Positions 22,398 through 33,894 of a DNA stretch of 64,000 bases are shown piece by piece (within the stretch, counting starts at the first letter, position 1; each line of letters starts with the position of its first letter). The notes under the pieces are model-generated. The model was given only the letters and a program-made list of their open reading frames with translations, was not told the DNA's origin and did no database searches. The stretch is from Megaustenia siamemsis (lineage: Eukaryota > Mollusca > Gastropoda > Stylommatophora > Ariophantidae): positions 70,977,746 through 71,041,745 of the forward strand of contig JAVIAB010000124.1 in the NCBI GenBank assembly GCA_032433765.1, read 5' to 3'. The translations under genes were made by a program, and so were the position numbers.

Positions 22398-23789
22398 CTA
22401 AAATATGAGAATGAGTCAAAAATTAATCTTAATATAATCATAACAATTTGTTATCATGTTGGAACTGTGCTGAGGTGTTTTCAAACATACAGAATTGGAG
22501 GGAGAACACGTGTACACCAGCTAGCACTATGTCATCAGACAACAAAGATGGCAGTGACCATACTGATATGCTGTAAAGGTGATCAGCGTACAGTGATACA
22601 TTTGTTTTAGTTGCAATATTTAAGAAAAAAACACACCCATCAAAGAATGCAAATAACAGGATAACGTCTTGACAGCAGAATGAGTATTTTAATATAATAA
22701 ATTCAAATTTTAATATAAAAATATGTGCCAGCACTGCATACCTTCAGAAAAAAAGCACTGCTTGTTTTTGATACCTAGAAGAAGCTTTATAATTACTTCC
22801 TTCGATTACTGCATGGTGTTTACCAATTTAACTAGATAAATTAATTAAATTTTCAATGTAAATGTGTGTTTATTTTCTGATGAATAGTAGCCACACCCAC
22901 TACTACTTAGTGTCCTACTATTTCTTGTGCATAATTTCATTATTTGTGGAGATAAATGCATCAAATAAAGTGTATTTTGTAGAACTTTGGATTAGTTTAT
23001 ATAAAATTCAAGAAGAGTGGATATTGGATAGCAACACACTTCTAGTCATGGGAAAATAGTGGAACATGAAATATGATATTTTGAATTCAAAATTATCTGC
23101 CTTTGAATATTTTATACTATTTATAATAAATTATATATTTTTCCTTCGGATTTCAATATATTGTTATTTTAATTTTCTACAACCATTTTCCTTTCCGGTA
23201 ATGTATAATACATGTACCACATTTAATTATTTTTATTGCGTGAAATTCTAAATGAAAAAGACACGTGATGGAATTTTCTAAACTGAAAATTAATCTGGTC
23301 CATTCTGTTCTACATCTAAAGAAAACATCAAAACAAGTAGAGTCCAAGTAGAGTCCAGAAAAAGTTAAAAATGATGTATTTTTAAAAAATATCTTTTGGA
23401 ACTATATTTTACTGAATGTATAATGACATCATTTTTTATGGTTTGTGCTCTTCCTTTGTGTCAAAAACAAGGCAGACAACTAAAATACCAGTAACAAGCA
23501 CCATGGGTGGCAAATTTTCTACAGATGATGAAGTGAAAATTGGTGGTGCAATGGTGTATAGAAGTTCTTTAGCTGAAATTCCTAGGTCATGATTACGCAA
23601 ATGAGACTCTACTATGATACAAATGAGGCCCTTTCCCTGACAAAAATAATAGATGCAGCTAACCTACATTTAGGATTTCTGTCTCTAACAGCTTTCAATA
23701 ATTTTCCTTGCCCTTCCACTATAAAAATAGTAAATTTTTAAAATTATGCCAATGTATATACACTGCCAGGGTAGCGCAACTGAATAGGG
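22398..23789. other. intron stretch without recognised content
   Basis: 1.4 kb of AT-rich sequence between exon 8 and LINE H. No domain, no tandem repeat and no target duplication noticed. Confidence 0.45.
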
Positions 23790-25260
23790 TCAGACTGAGT
23801 TGCACTCTCACCTTTGTATGACATTATAACATATGTGCACAGTCACGATAGAGCAGACATGGCTAGGCAATTACAGGACATTATGCTTCAGATAACTACT
23901 TGGTGCAATAGCTACAAAGCACTCATTAGCCCAAACAAGGCTTCTGTAATGTTGTGTTCGCTGTACAACAGAATAGTTAAAGACATCTCCCAGTCATAAA
24001 CTGCAATGGTGCAACCATCATGAGGAGTCCGACTATTAAGTATCTGGAATTTAATGGGTCCCCTTCTTTCAATCAACACTTGAGGACTGTCATCAGAAGG
24101 CAAGGAGAGGTGTTAGCATGGTCAAGTTCATGGCCAGGGAAACCTCCAGCAATCATTACTATTCTCGCTCATACAGGCTGTTGTGCTCTCAGTAATGGAT
24201 TATGGTTTGGATATGCTCACTCTCTCATCAACTCAGATTGCAAGGTTGGAAGGGGTCCAGAATAAGGGCCTAGGGGCAGTTCTCAGATTAACCAGAGATA
24301 CACCAATCTTTTCAATGAGGTACTTACTTGATTTACTGAGCATTAGAGTGTGACACAGATTGGCTTATTTGAATGTGGTAAGGAACATTAATCATCCCTT
24401 GCATCAGAATTTGGTGCGACCAAGGGCAGGTGGCAAGGATTGGATAGAAGTAATAGCGGAGAAAAAGAGGCTAACCAAAGTAATCATTTACGGCAGGGAA
24501 TGTCACAATTGGGCTTATGGAGCTACCAAGGTTGTTATATGGGAATCCACAGAAAAAGTGTTCTCACCTCAGGATCCAATCACCTACATGGATGGTTCTG
24601 TTTGCTGCTGACAACACAGTGGTTGTGGTTTTGTGGCATTCCAATATGGCAGAAAAGTGACTAGTGAATTTGGCAAATGTAGCATTATGGTGTTCAGCAT
24701 GAGCATGGAGATAGAAGCAGCAACTACGGATAGAAGCAGCAATAGCATGGTTGGTTACAGGTGTTACAATGTGGATTACGCAATTGTGGTAACTGACTCC
24801 CAAAGTATGCTACTGAAGATTGACAGTGTCTGCTGCAAAAGCTCTGGCACTGAGTGTGACCTTACTCTCAACAAAGAGAACATCTTCAAGTTTGTTTTTC
24901 ATTCCTTAAAAGAAAAGGAGGTGAATAGGTGAGACAATTATGTATATACTGAGAGACTGAGGGAGGAGTCTGAAGGTGGAAAAGGGATCTGGTCAATCCG
25001 GAATGCTTAATGGGAAAAGCAGATGTATCTATAATCAACACCTAACAGGAACAGTCAGTCTGCTTACATTTTGAGAAATGCTGGAACATTCGGTGGAGCG
25101 GATTTGGGGATGCCCCAACTGCAGTGAAACTGATTCCATGAATAGAATAGAATAGAATAGAATAGAATAGAATAGAATAGAATAGAATAGAATAGAATAG
25201 AATAGAATAGAATAGAATAGAATAGAATAGAATAGAATAGAATAGAATAGAATAGAATAG
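23790..25260 (+). mobile_element. LINE H copy (I/Nimb-like, RT thumb and RNase H), with (AATAG)n tail
   Basis: It starts in the palm, DIITYVHSHDRADMARQLQD (catalytic DD lost), then ITTWCNSYKALISPNKAS. After frameshifts come MDYGLDMLTLSSTQIARLEG and VQNKGLGAVLRLTRDTPI, then an RNase H with YMDGSV and later STSMEIEAAT-like and TDSQSMLLKIDSV sequence. The product ends near WGCPNCSETDSMN-like sequence at about 25,140, directly followed by the pentanucleotide run. Many frameshifts make it dead. It is similar in type to LINE I at 38.4-39.8 kb. Confidence 0.78.
25141..25260. repeat. (AATAG)24 pentanucleotide array
   Basis: Twenty-four perfect units, the expanded 3' tail of LINE H. Minus-strand Ile-Leu-Phe-Tyr-Ser open frames across it are artefacts. 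Confidence 0.97.
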
Positions 25261-25364
25261 AGCTGACATTGCTGTGTCTGTAAGTTCATCTCACATATTT
25301 GCTAAACTACCAATTGCTGCCTTTTAGTCTGGTGTTTATGACTTTTATTTTTACCAGCATTGCG

Positions 25365-26245
25365 AGCACAAAAATATAGACCAAATTCCAAAACAAATTT
25401 CACAAAATTGAAATGCTAAATAAATTATGACTTTTACTTTTACTCACAGAAATTATAAAATGACATTATCGTATTTAAAAAATATAGCCGTCAATGTAAA
25501 AATGACAGATTAAATGCAGTGAATGGACCGTAAAGAATTATTATATCACTTATGGTCACTGGTGTGGTGAGCACAAGAACAGATCTATTCCAAATACAAT
25601 TTCACAAATATTGAAGCACTCAAAAAAATTATATGACTTTCATTGACAAAAATGATAAAATTGTATTAATGTATAAACAAATATAGCTGTTCAATGTTAA
25701 TATGAGAGCTTAAATGTGAATTAAATGGATCATCAAATAAAATATAAAGTTGTGGTGCAATCTTTACAGAAGTGTGGGCTAGACAAACATTCCGTTCAGA
25801 CTTTGGTGGAGGGAAATTCTGTATTTGACTGCATAAAACTAAGGTAGAGGTTTTAAAGATCCAAGCGTTCAGATGTGGCATGCATGGCTCTGCAGTCAAC
25901 CAAATGATATTTTTCTCACAAAATCAAAGCACTGTTATAGCACTGGTGAACATACACTAAAAAGTTGGACGTGGTGTTTCAGCATCCATTTTTACATAAG
26001 TATGGTAAGTTTTAGGAGATATCTGTTACCAAATTCTTGCTGTTGTGATTGGCACCTATCGGCGTAAAATTGATACAGTCTCACTGAGCTATTTAAATTG
26101 GTGTGTGAAATCGGCTAGGTCAGTTATGGAATTTAGTAGAAAACTAAGGAATGGATATTTAGATTCAGTGTCCATTTTTACATAAGTGGTCAATTTCAAG
26201 GTGATATTCGTTGCCAAATTTTTGCTGCCTGCAATTAAAAGACCT
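25365..26245. repeat. degenerate duplication with about 200-bp spacing
   Basis: A block at 25,365-25,560 (GCGAGCACAAAAATATAGAC and TTTCACAAAATTGAAATGC) recurs in diverged form at 25,573-25,750. Another block at 25,975-26,060 (CATCCATTTTTACATAAGTA) recurs at 26,168-26,245. The spacing is about 190-206 bp in both cases. This suggests an old satellite-like array or a duplicated element; no protein is visible. Confidence 0.5.
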
Positions 26246-26494
26246 CATCATTTTTGTATTATTCGCTGCAATAAGCTTACATCACAAAGACGGTGACCAT
26301 GTCAATTACAATCTACTTCAACTACTAGTTCTGTGTGAACAAGACAGCTTGACTCAATAACAATTTTTGACATTTTTGTGAAAGTACCTAGGATAAATTA
26401 TTTCTAAATGTTTATTATTCACAAAATATAATTTAAATAATATACCTTTCAAACTGCAAGATTAAATACTAATAACAGAAAGACATCTGAATAC

Positions 26495-26705
26495 CTCTCT
26501 GAGAGCTGCCAAAGTTCTTCTATCTGTGTTCAGCTCCTGCAGAAGTTCTTTATTCTCCTTTTCAAACTCTTTCACTTTGTAACATGTTTCCTTCATCTTC
26601 TCCACAGATTGCCTCAGACTCTTGCATTCCTGACTCAAACCCATATACTTAGCATTAATGTCATCCAATGATGAGTCCTTTAGTTCAGAGACTTGCTTCA
26701 GCTTT
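26495..26705 (-). CDS. CCDC88: CCDC88-family exon 7 of this window
   Basis: The exon is 211 nt (1 + 210). The acceptor is GTGTATATAG and the donor is GTATTC. It reads KLKQVSELKDSSLDDINAKY, then GLSQECKSLRQSVEKMKETC, then VKEFEKENKELLQELNTDRR, then TLAALRE. The spacing of CYKVKEFEKENKELL and of TLAALRE is that of Girdin CVRLKELEKENKELV and TLVTLRE. The first base completes the AGA codon begun in the preceding exon. The apparent upstream extension in the same frame is intron sequence. Confidence 0.92.
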
Positions 26706-26935
26706 CTATATACACAAAAGAAACAAAAATTTTTTTTAAAATAAAAAAAACTTAGCAATCTGCATAGCAATGCAATTATTTTAAACCTCATAATACTACC
26801 ACACCTTTGTAAAAAATTATGAAGGCAAAATAAACATTCTAGGAATTCGCTGGTTTGCCATGGGAAAAAATGTTTCCTCCGTTATATCTTCCTAATTATT
26901 CTTAAAAAGTGCTGGTTTTTTTTTTATTTTCTTTG

Positions 26936-27005
26936 ACTTCTTCTTTCCTTCCTCATTTATCTTTCAGTATCAAGGGGAGACATAATTTTCAGTTATTTGT
27001 AATAA
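26936..27005 (-). mobile_element. LINE E 3'-end scrap
   Basis: TTCTTCTTTCCTTCCTCATT and CAAGGGGAGACATAATTTTC correspond to the end of LINE E at 19,741-19,795. Only about 70 bases remain. Confidence 0.6.
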
Positions 27006-27344
27006 ATCGGATCTGCAGGAACTGATTGCCACATCTTACAGCACTTGAGACAGTTTGGCGTGGCACAGGGAAGTGCTTTTACCTGCCATGTACAGGTAAA
27101 ATTTGAATTGTTTGTGCCAGTCACTCATGAACCTTTTGTTTTAAAGATAAAAAAAAACTTCTTTAAAAATATAGTAATTTTGGACTCAATAAGCTGGTGG
27201 GTGAGACTTTTTTAGTCTAAGACTAGCGGAGCCAACCGTAAACAAACCAGCTGAAGGCAACAGAAAACCACCATTGTAATTTCTTTGTACAATCATTAAT
27301 CACCACAATAATAGGATCTCATGACAACAAGGTTAAGGGGGATT

Positions 27345-29007
27345 TCAAATGGATGGGACTGTGTGAAATGAGATATACTTGATCAGGGGAAATGTATTCT
27401 GATGAATATAAAATCATCTTTTCTGAAGGTACTGAACACCAAAGAGGAGTGGGTATCATGATGCAGAAAACGCAAGAACAGTGAAAGGCTTTTGGCCAAT
27501 ATCTGACAGAGTCCTTTTAGTGAAATTGAATGGAAAGCCAATAGATATTAATTTCATACAAGTTTATACACTAACAGTCTAGAGGAAACAGTTGATAAAT
27601 TTTACGACGAACTTAATATGACACTTTGTGAATGCAAACCACATGAAAACACCATGGTTCTAGGGATCTCAAAGCAAAAGTAGGAAAGGAAAGAGTTGAG
27701 AAAGTAGTAGGTTATTGTAATATTTGTTGTATTGTTAGTAGTGGCTTAGGCAAGAGGAATGAAAGAGGTGACAAACTTATTGACTGGCAAGAATACACAA
27801 CATGATGATAGGTAACACCTGGTTTAAGCAACATCCAAGACATCCATGGACATGGAAAATCCCAGGAGACAACGCACATAATCAAATTGATTACATAATG
27901 ATAAACAACAGTTTGAGAAACAGTCTGGTGTGTGTGAAAACTAGACCAGGGACAGATTGCAATAGTGATCATGTACCAGTTGTGTGTAAGCTTAGAGTAA
28001 AATTAAAAGCAGCACATCGAGCCTTTGTAAACATCAAGTTAAATTTAGATTTATTCAAATTAGACAAGAGGTTACAAGACAAATATAAAATCACAATTCA
28101 GAACCGGTACAATGCAATAGTGAAGCTATAAAGCATTGATGGACAGTGAGAAATGCTAAAAGAATTAATGCAACCAACATCAAAAGAATTTGTACCACCA
28201 GTGAGGACAGATCAAGAAAAAAATGGATGACAGATGACATTTTACAGCTAATGGAGACAAGAAGAAGAATAAGGATAACAAAGAGAGTATAAGAGATTAA
28301 ATAAAGGAATTGTAATAAAATGCAATAAAGTAAAGAAGCATGGCAAAAAAGCAGAGATGCAAAGAGATTGAAAACGCACCAAAAAGGGGATGACAAAGTT
28401 AAATACAAACAAATTGAAGAATTAACAGGAAGAAAAATGAAAGCAAAAACTGGATGTTTAAGCTCAAAGGAAGGAGAACTGTTGATTGAACAAGAAAGCA
28501 TAAAGGAATGAGGGACAGAATACATTAAAGATCTTTATAATGATGACCGAATAGAGGTAAATATTAAGGATAATGGGGAAGGACCAAAAATACTCAAAGA
28601 AGAAGTGGAATACACTTGCACAATATGAAAGCAGGAAAAGTTCCTGGTTTAGACAATATAACTAAATAAGAGATTGAAGCCATGGGTGTAGTCTTGTGAC
28701 TCTAACCATTTGAATGCCTTGGTCACAAGTGGAATATTATTAAAACAGGTAAATGAATTTAAATATCTGGAAAATGTTACCCTCATATGGAAGATAGTGT
28801 ATAGCTGGAATATATTGTAATAACTGGAAAAATCGAGGGATGAAGAGATAGAGGGAAGGAAAGAGAAAAAATACCAGACAAAATACCAGACAGATTAAGA
28901 GAATGGCTTGGCAGGTCAACAACTGAAATGTTAATAACTGTTGATATCGAAAGTTGTGGAGAGACATGATCACCTACGCCAGCAGGCATGGTATTTGATG
29001 ATGATGA
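27345..29007 (+). mobile_element. LINE A copy with internal deletion
   Basis: It covers the C-terminal half of the endonuclease: GFWPISDRVLLVKLNGKPID, LGLGKRNERGDKLIDW-like sequence, NTWFKQHPRHPWTWKIPGDN, HNQIDYIMINN and CNSDHVPVVCKLRVK, with the SDH catalytic motif intact. A linker to KAGKVPGLDNIT-like sequence follows (28,630). It then jumps near 28,735 to the 3' end, losing the reverse transcriptase. The end is GGTATT and then four TGA triplets (28,996-29,007). Confidence 0.88.
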
Positions 29008-29536
29008 AGCTGACATAATTCAACCTCAGACTGGTCCACCATGAAAATAATGATACATATGTCCCTCACAAGCCAGAAGAATGACAAAAAACACATGTTT
29101 ATGTAAAAGGACCATTTGTCATGCGTGCACATGTTAACATTGTTCTGGCTGGGCACACTAATTTTTTTCAATTATTTTTAAATTGTCATCCTTCCTAAAT
29201 GTAATTCTTCTATGTTTTTGTATCAAAATGACCAATAAATATAATTTTTGCAAATTACACAAGGTTATATGTGAGTAAGTTTTACAAAGGTGTTGTAACA
29301 ACTTATTTTACAGATAGGTGCCATAATCTAGGGTTCAAGACAGAAGTAACTTAACCCTAAAGCCACATGAATAACACTAACCTCGATTGATTAATTAATA
29401 TAGTAAATCTTTTTTTTTAAAAGTTACTAGTCATATATAAGAAAAATACTTATAATGTTTATAAGTGATTTAGGTCAACTGACAAGTTTGTGAGACTTGT
29501 TCAGAGCACTGATGTGTAACAAGACTCACTGCTCAC

Positions 29537-29754
29537 CTATTTTCTTTTTCCAAAACAGACTTATCCTTCTGAAGCTTCTGTACTTCAACTTCTAGCTGGG
29601 AAGCTTCAGCATCCCTGTGCTCTAACCGTTTCACTGTCACTCTTAGAGTTTCAAGCTCCTTGCTCATTTTTTCATTATCTGTTTCAATTTCCAAGTTGTC
29701 GTCTTCCAACTGGTGAAGTCGTCGCAAAGTAGCCTCTAAATTTTTCTGTAGACG
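29537..29754 (-). CDS. CCDC88: CCDC88-family exon 6 of this window
   Basis: The exon is 218 nt, phase 0 in and two bases out. The acceptor is TGTTTGCAG and the donor is GTGAGC. The protein is RLQKNLEATLRRLHQLEDDN, then ETDNEKMSKELETLRVTVKR, then VEVQKLQKDKSVLEKEN plus AG of an Arg codon. Girdin has RLQKTLENSNKKIQQLESEL and SQLEKDKKQLEKENKRL at the same place. The join from ENQ of the previous exon to RLQK reproduces the family's ENQRLQK motif exactly, which is strong evidence for both borders. Confidence 0.92.
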
Positions 29755-29994
29755 CTGCAAACATTGGACAGATAGCTCGACAATTTTATCAATCTATTAG
29801 TACTGAAGACAGATCATTAGAAAAAATGAACAATTTCATATTACGTTGTCAAAAATAAAATTTGATGAACAAAGACAACAAAGAGGAATATGAACTTTAA
29901 AACATTATTTGACAGTACAAAGTTGTGTATGCTGGTGATCCATGTTGCATGTTAGTAAATTATGATTAATGTGCGTGTTGGTAAAACATGAAAC

Positions 29995-30585
29995 ACTGCC
30001 GGCTAATAAAACATCCATGTCAACTCACCAGATAATAAAACATCCATGTCAACAGCTAATCCAACATCCATGTCACCTCACCAGCTAATAAAACATTTAT
30101 GTCACCAGCTAAAAAACATCCATGTCACCAGCTAATAAAACATCCATGTCACCAGCTAATAAAAACATCCATGTCACCAGCTAATAAAACATCCATGTCA
30201 ACAGTTAATCCAACATCCATGTCACCTCACAGCTAATAAAACATCTATGTCACCAGCTAATAAAACATCCATGTCACCAGCTAATAAAACATCCATGTCA
30301 CCAGCTAATAAAACATCCATGTCACCAGCTAATAAAACATCCATGTCAACAGCTAATCCAACATCCATGTCACCTCACCAGCTAATAAAACATCTATGTC
30401 ACCAGCTAATAAAACATCCATGTCACCAGCTAATAAAACATCCATGTCACAGCTAATAAAACATCCATGTCACCAGCTAATAAAACATCCATGTCAACAG
30501 CTAATCCAACATCCATGTCACCTCACCAGCTAATAAAACTCTATGTCACCAGCTAATAAAACATTATCCATGTTCCTTACAATAA
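29995..30585 (+). repeat. 24-bp minisatellite with about 148-bp higher-order period
   Basis: The unit is CCAGCTAATAAAACATCCAT plus GTCA, about 24 copies with small indels. A variant block AACAGCTAATCCAACATCC (one copy has GTTAAT) recurs at 30,051, 30,200, 30,348 and 30,496, spacing 149, 148 and 148. Each unit contains AATAAAA on the plus strand, opposite to the host gene. The Met-Ser-Pro-Ala-Asn-Lys open frame here is not a gene. Confidence 0.93.
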
Positions 30586-31149
30586 AACACACTAGATCAG
30601 GGAATAAGTTGAGCACAATGTATGGTGGACAGCTTTACATAGGAAAAGAATACAAAACTATTGACAGTTCAGTCTATGTGTGTCATATCTGAGGAAAAAA
30701 AAGCAAAAATAGACTGACTCAATGGAAATAAAATCTATCTAATTATGTTAAAGGAAGTAACTAAAACTAGTAAAAATAAAGAAGAAAAAATATTTGGAAA
30801 AACTTAGGACAGAAAAAGGGTAAGAGAAATAACAGGAGAGGGTAAATCTACCAAAGCGCTCGCTGTAAAGGAAACAATGGCTAACAAGGTGAGGGGTGGT
30901 TGGGGTGATGTGTGTTTTAAGGTGGATCCATATTAAGTAGATGTTTGTCTTAAAACCCCACATTAACCTTCCCCCCCCCCCCAAAAAAAAAAACAAAAAA
31001 ACAACCGGCCTTTGTCCCTAAAGCACTTGGATAGGTTTATTTATTACTGTCTAAGTTTTTCTAAATATTCTTCTTCCTTACTTTTACTTGTTATAGTTAC
31101 TTATAATGTAGTAAGATTTTATTTCCCTAGTGTATCCACCAGTCTGTTT
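30586..31149. other. intron stretch without recognised gene
   Basis: Holds a short C-run next to an A-run (30,969-30,992) and AT-rich sequence. It may be the remains of the element that ends in the hammerhead-like motif at 31,158. Confidence 0.4.
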
Positions 31150-31157
31150 TTGTGTTT

Positions 31158-31190
31158 TCTGAGGATGACCACATGTAGGCCAAAACATCA
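31158..31190 (+). ncRNA. hammerhead-ribozyme-like remnant
   Basis: CTGAGGATGACCACATGTAG followed by GCCAAAACATC has the layout of a minimal type I hammerhead: CTGANGA, a short stem-loop, then GAAAC. The GAAA has become AAAA and one stem pair is mismatched, so it should be inactive. Such motifs are known in Penelope-like elements; a second one is at 55,018. Confidence 0.45.
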
Positions 31191-31334
31191 ATAGTTGTGT
31201 ATTGTTCTTCTATGTAAAGATGTCTCCATTCACCGTGTTCAACTTGTGCCCTGTACACCAGCCCTATTACTTTTAAAGTTGAGCTACATGCTTAACAACA
31301 TGGAATATATACTCACAATAAATAATAATAACAT

Positions 31335-31705
31335 CATCATCATCATGTACCCTGCCGGTTGGCGTAGGTGATCATGTCCCTCCACAATCTTCTATCTACA
31401 GTGCATCGTATCAGTTCTGTTGTTGACTGTTTTCCATGTCATGACACTAAGCTATCCAGTATTTTCTCTCTTTGTCGTCCGCGATCTCTCTTTCCTTTTA
31501 TTTTGCCAGTTGTAACTAAGTATTCCAACTTTCCTCTTCTCATGATGTGCCCGAAAAATGTTGATTGCTTCTTTCTGATGTTTTTTAAGAGCTCCCTTTT
31601 TGTGTTGGCCTCTTTGAGAACTTCATCATTGGTCTTTTTAGCTGTCCAGGGAACTTTCAACATTCTGAGAAATCCCATCTCTGTGGCCTCTAATCGTCTT
31701 TTCAT
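31335..31705 (-). mobile_element. LINE A2 3'-end fragment
   Basis: Minus frame KRRLEATEMGFLRMLKVPWT, AKKTNDEVLKEANTKRELLK, RKKQSTFFGHIMRRGKLEYL. The end near 31,340 is ATGATGATGATG (plus CATCATCATCAT). The 39.8-40.9 kb copy is the same subfamily, distinguished from LINE A by KRRLEATE and TTELIQCTVDRRLW. Confidence 0.85.
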
Positions 31706-31734
31706 TTATAACATCAAGACTTAAATTTAGTATA

Positions 31735-32125
31735 ACATGTTATATCTGCTCAACATTCCAGTTTGGTACTGAAACATGGGCACCAAACAAGAAAGAGAAA
31801 AGAAAAAAGAAAAATGAAACCCTAAAATGCAGATTTATAAAAAGAATATAAGGAATTGGATGAACAAAGAAAAAAAACAAAATACATCTGAAAATGAAGA
31901 AACTATATAATACAATTTGAACTAGACAAATGACATTTCTTTTTACACTTATAACTTACTGAAAGTAATCTCAGAAGGGAAAAAATGAAAGCAGACAAAA
32001 GACTAAAATGAAGTGACAATATCAAGAGACAGAAAAACCTATGACAGTGTGCACCATCATAGCAAGAAATAAAATAAAATAGCATTCCATGATTGCCAAC
32101 CTTTGATATGGACAGAGCACAAGAT
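31735..32125 (+). mobile_element. decayed LINE B 3' fragment
   Basis: TTATATCTGCTCAACATTCC and ACTGAAACATGGGCACCAAA correspond to LINE B positions following ICYSFS. It runs to a mutated C-terminus near 32,110. All frames are broken. Confidence 0.65.
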
Positions 32126-33894
32126 AAATGTGATATCTGTATAGGACTCTGGAAGACAATTTCAAAATTATTGAAGACGTGCCTCAAAATGTTTGAGTTT
32201 TATCCATCAGTTCCAGAGCTTTTAAAAGCATAATTCTTCTACTCCGTGGCCACAGCCTGACAAAGCAATCAATAGCCCTCATCCACAAGGTGCTTTTGTA
32301 TGTAGAGGGTTGACAAGTCTTTGTCAGGGAAAAAAAGGAAGAATTTGCAGTTTTTGTCACGAAAAAGGAAGATTTTCATTATTTATCAAGAACCATATAT
32401 GGTGCTTTATTTTATGGCAATGGCACTACACTTGAGCTACTAGTACTACCACTTACTACTACCACATTAATAACTAATTGGGGTTACCCACCACCAAAGC
32501 CTAATGAAACCTATCAAGAAAGGCATTGTGATACCATAACTTTCACATCATACTGTCCACCATGACTGATACTAAAGCCTTTGTTACACACTTTACAGTA
32601 TTTAAAGGCCCAGGAGTCAGCCACTTAAAAGTCTCTTCTTATTTCTTCATATACATCTGACTATCATGTCATTTCACTTTTTTCTTAGGAGTACTGGTTT
32701 AATCACTCATTATGAACTACTAACTAGACTAATCACTGTCTATTACAAACTACACAAATCTAAACATTTGAACCACTGCACCACACACCATCAATCACAT
32801 CGATTAGACTAGAAATATTTAGTTACTCCATTTTTGTCCAGGTACATCAACCACAAGAGATGCCAACCTTTTATATCGAATCTGTTTATGCTTTTATGAG
32901 TCATGAGCAAAAATGATACAATACATTCAATTTCCTGTGAATTTTAAACATATATTCAATGATACAAAGAGGATGTAAGAAATTGGTTTACGGGGAAAAA
33001 CATCAGCCATAAAATGTAATGAAAAATGAATCTCAAGAGAAAAATGTAAGACCAGGCACCCCAACTTGTAGGGTAACCAAAGTTGTTTTACATGGTTTGT
33101 GGCAATCCTTCAAAGGGTATCTGACCATGCTGCTCATCTCTACTTCAACTGTTCAAAAAAAGCACAAACTAATAAATTACAAAGAACAAAAATATTTACT
33201 AAAAGCAATTATCAGGAAATGCACACAATTATAACAGATTTTAAGTTCCATGTTGAAATGATCTTCCATATGTTAATCTCTATTACAGTTCATTCAATAA
33301 TCCGTTGTAACAAGAAATGATGACACTGTGTTAGAAGAAAAGGTAATGTATTCCTCAATATAGAATATGAGAAAACATATTTTCATCATTTGTTAGCATT
33401 ACACAACCATAATACATACAAAAATACCATTTATGGTGTAACACCCTTAGACACACAAACAAAATGACATAGAGGTTATTCCATATAATGAGATCACAGC
33501 ACAGGCATGCAATAATCTATTTGTGAATACTTGATTACAGATATTCACCACACAAACATCACAAATTAATCAAAATTTCTTAAACTCACCAATAGAGTTG
33601 CTTTTTAAAATAAAATGTCAAATTTATAAATAACACAATATGATTTTTTTTTTAATGTGAGGTTATAAAAAAACTGTTTAAAAAATAAACATTACAAAAA
33701 AATCTTAATATTTTAAATAAATGAATCACATGTTATTGTATGTACCTTCTAAGTACAAAGATGACATGAGAATCCTCCTACATAATGTGGTAATAGATTT
33801 ATCTTCCTCTGTAAGAGAGTTGTTTGATGCATATTTGGTTTATAGCAGAACCAAGCACATTGCATTTGGCTTGGGTCAGTTCTAAAGTGGCTCA
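32126..33894. other. long intron stretch without recognised content
   Basis: 1.8 kb of AT-rich sequence. Short duplications such as CTACTAGTACTACCACTTAC occur near 32,435, but I find no domain, array or transposon end. Confidence 0.45.

Noticed and set aside
25035..25289. Repetitive Ile-Leu-Phe-Tyr-Ser open frames
   Set aside because: Translation of the (AATAG)24 array.
30247..30456. Met-Ser-Pro-Ala-Asn-Lys repeat protein
   Set aside because: Translation of the 24-bp minisatellite; the unit length happens to be a multiple of three.
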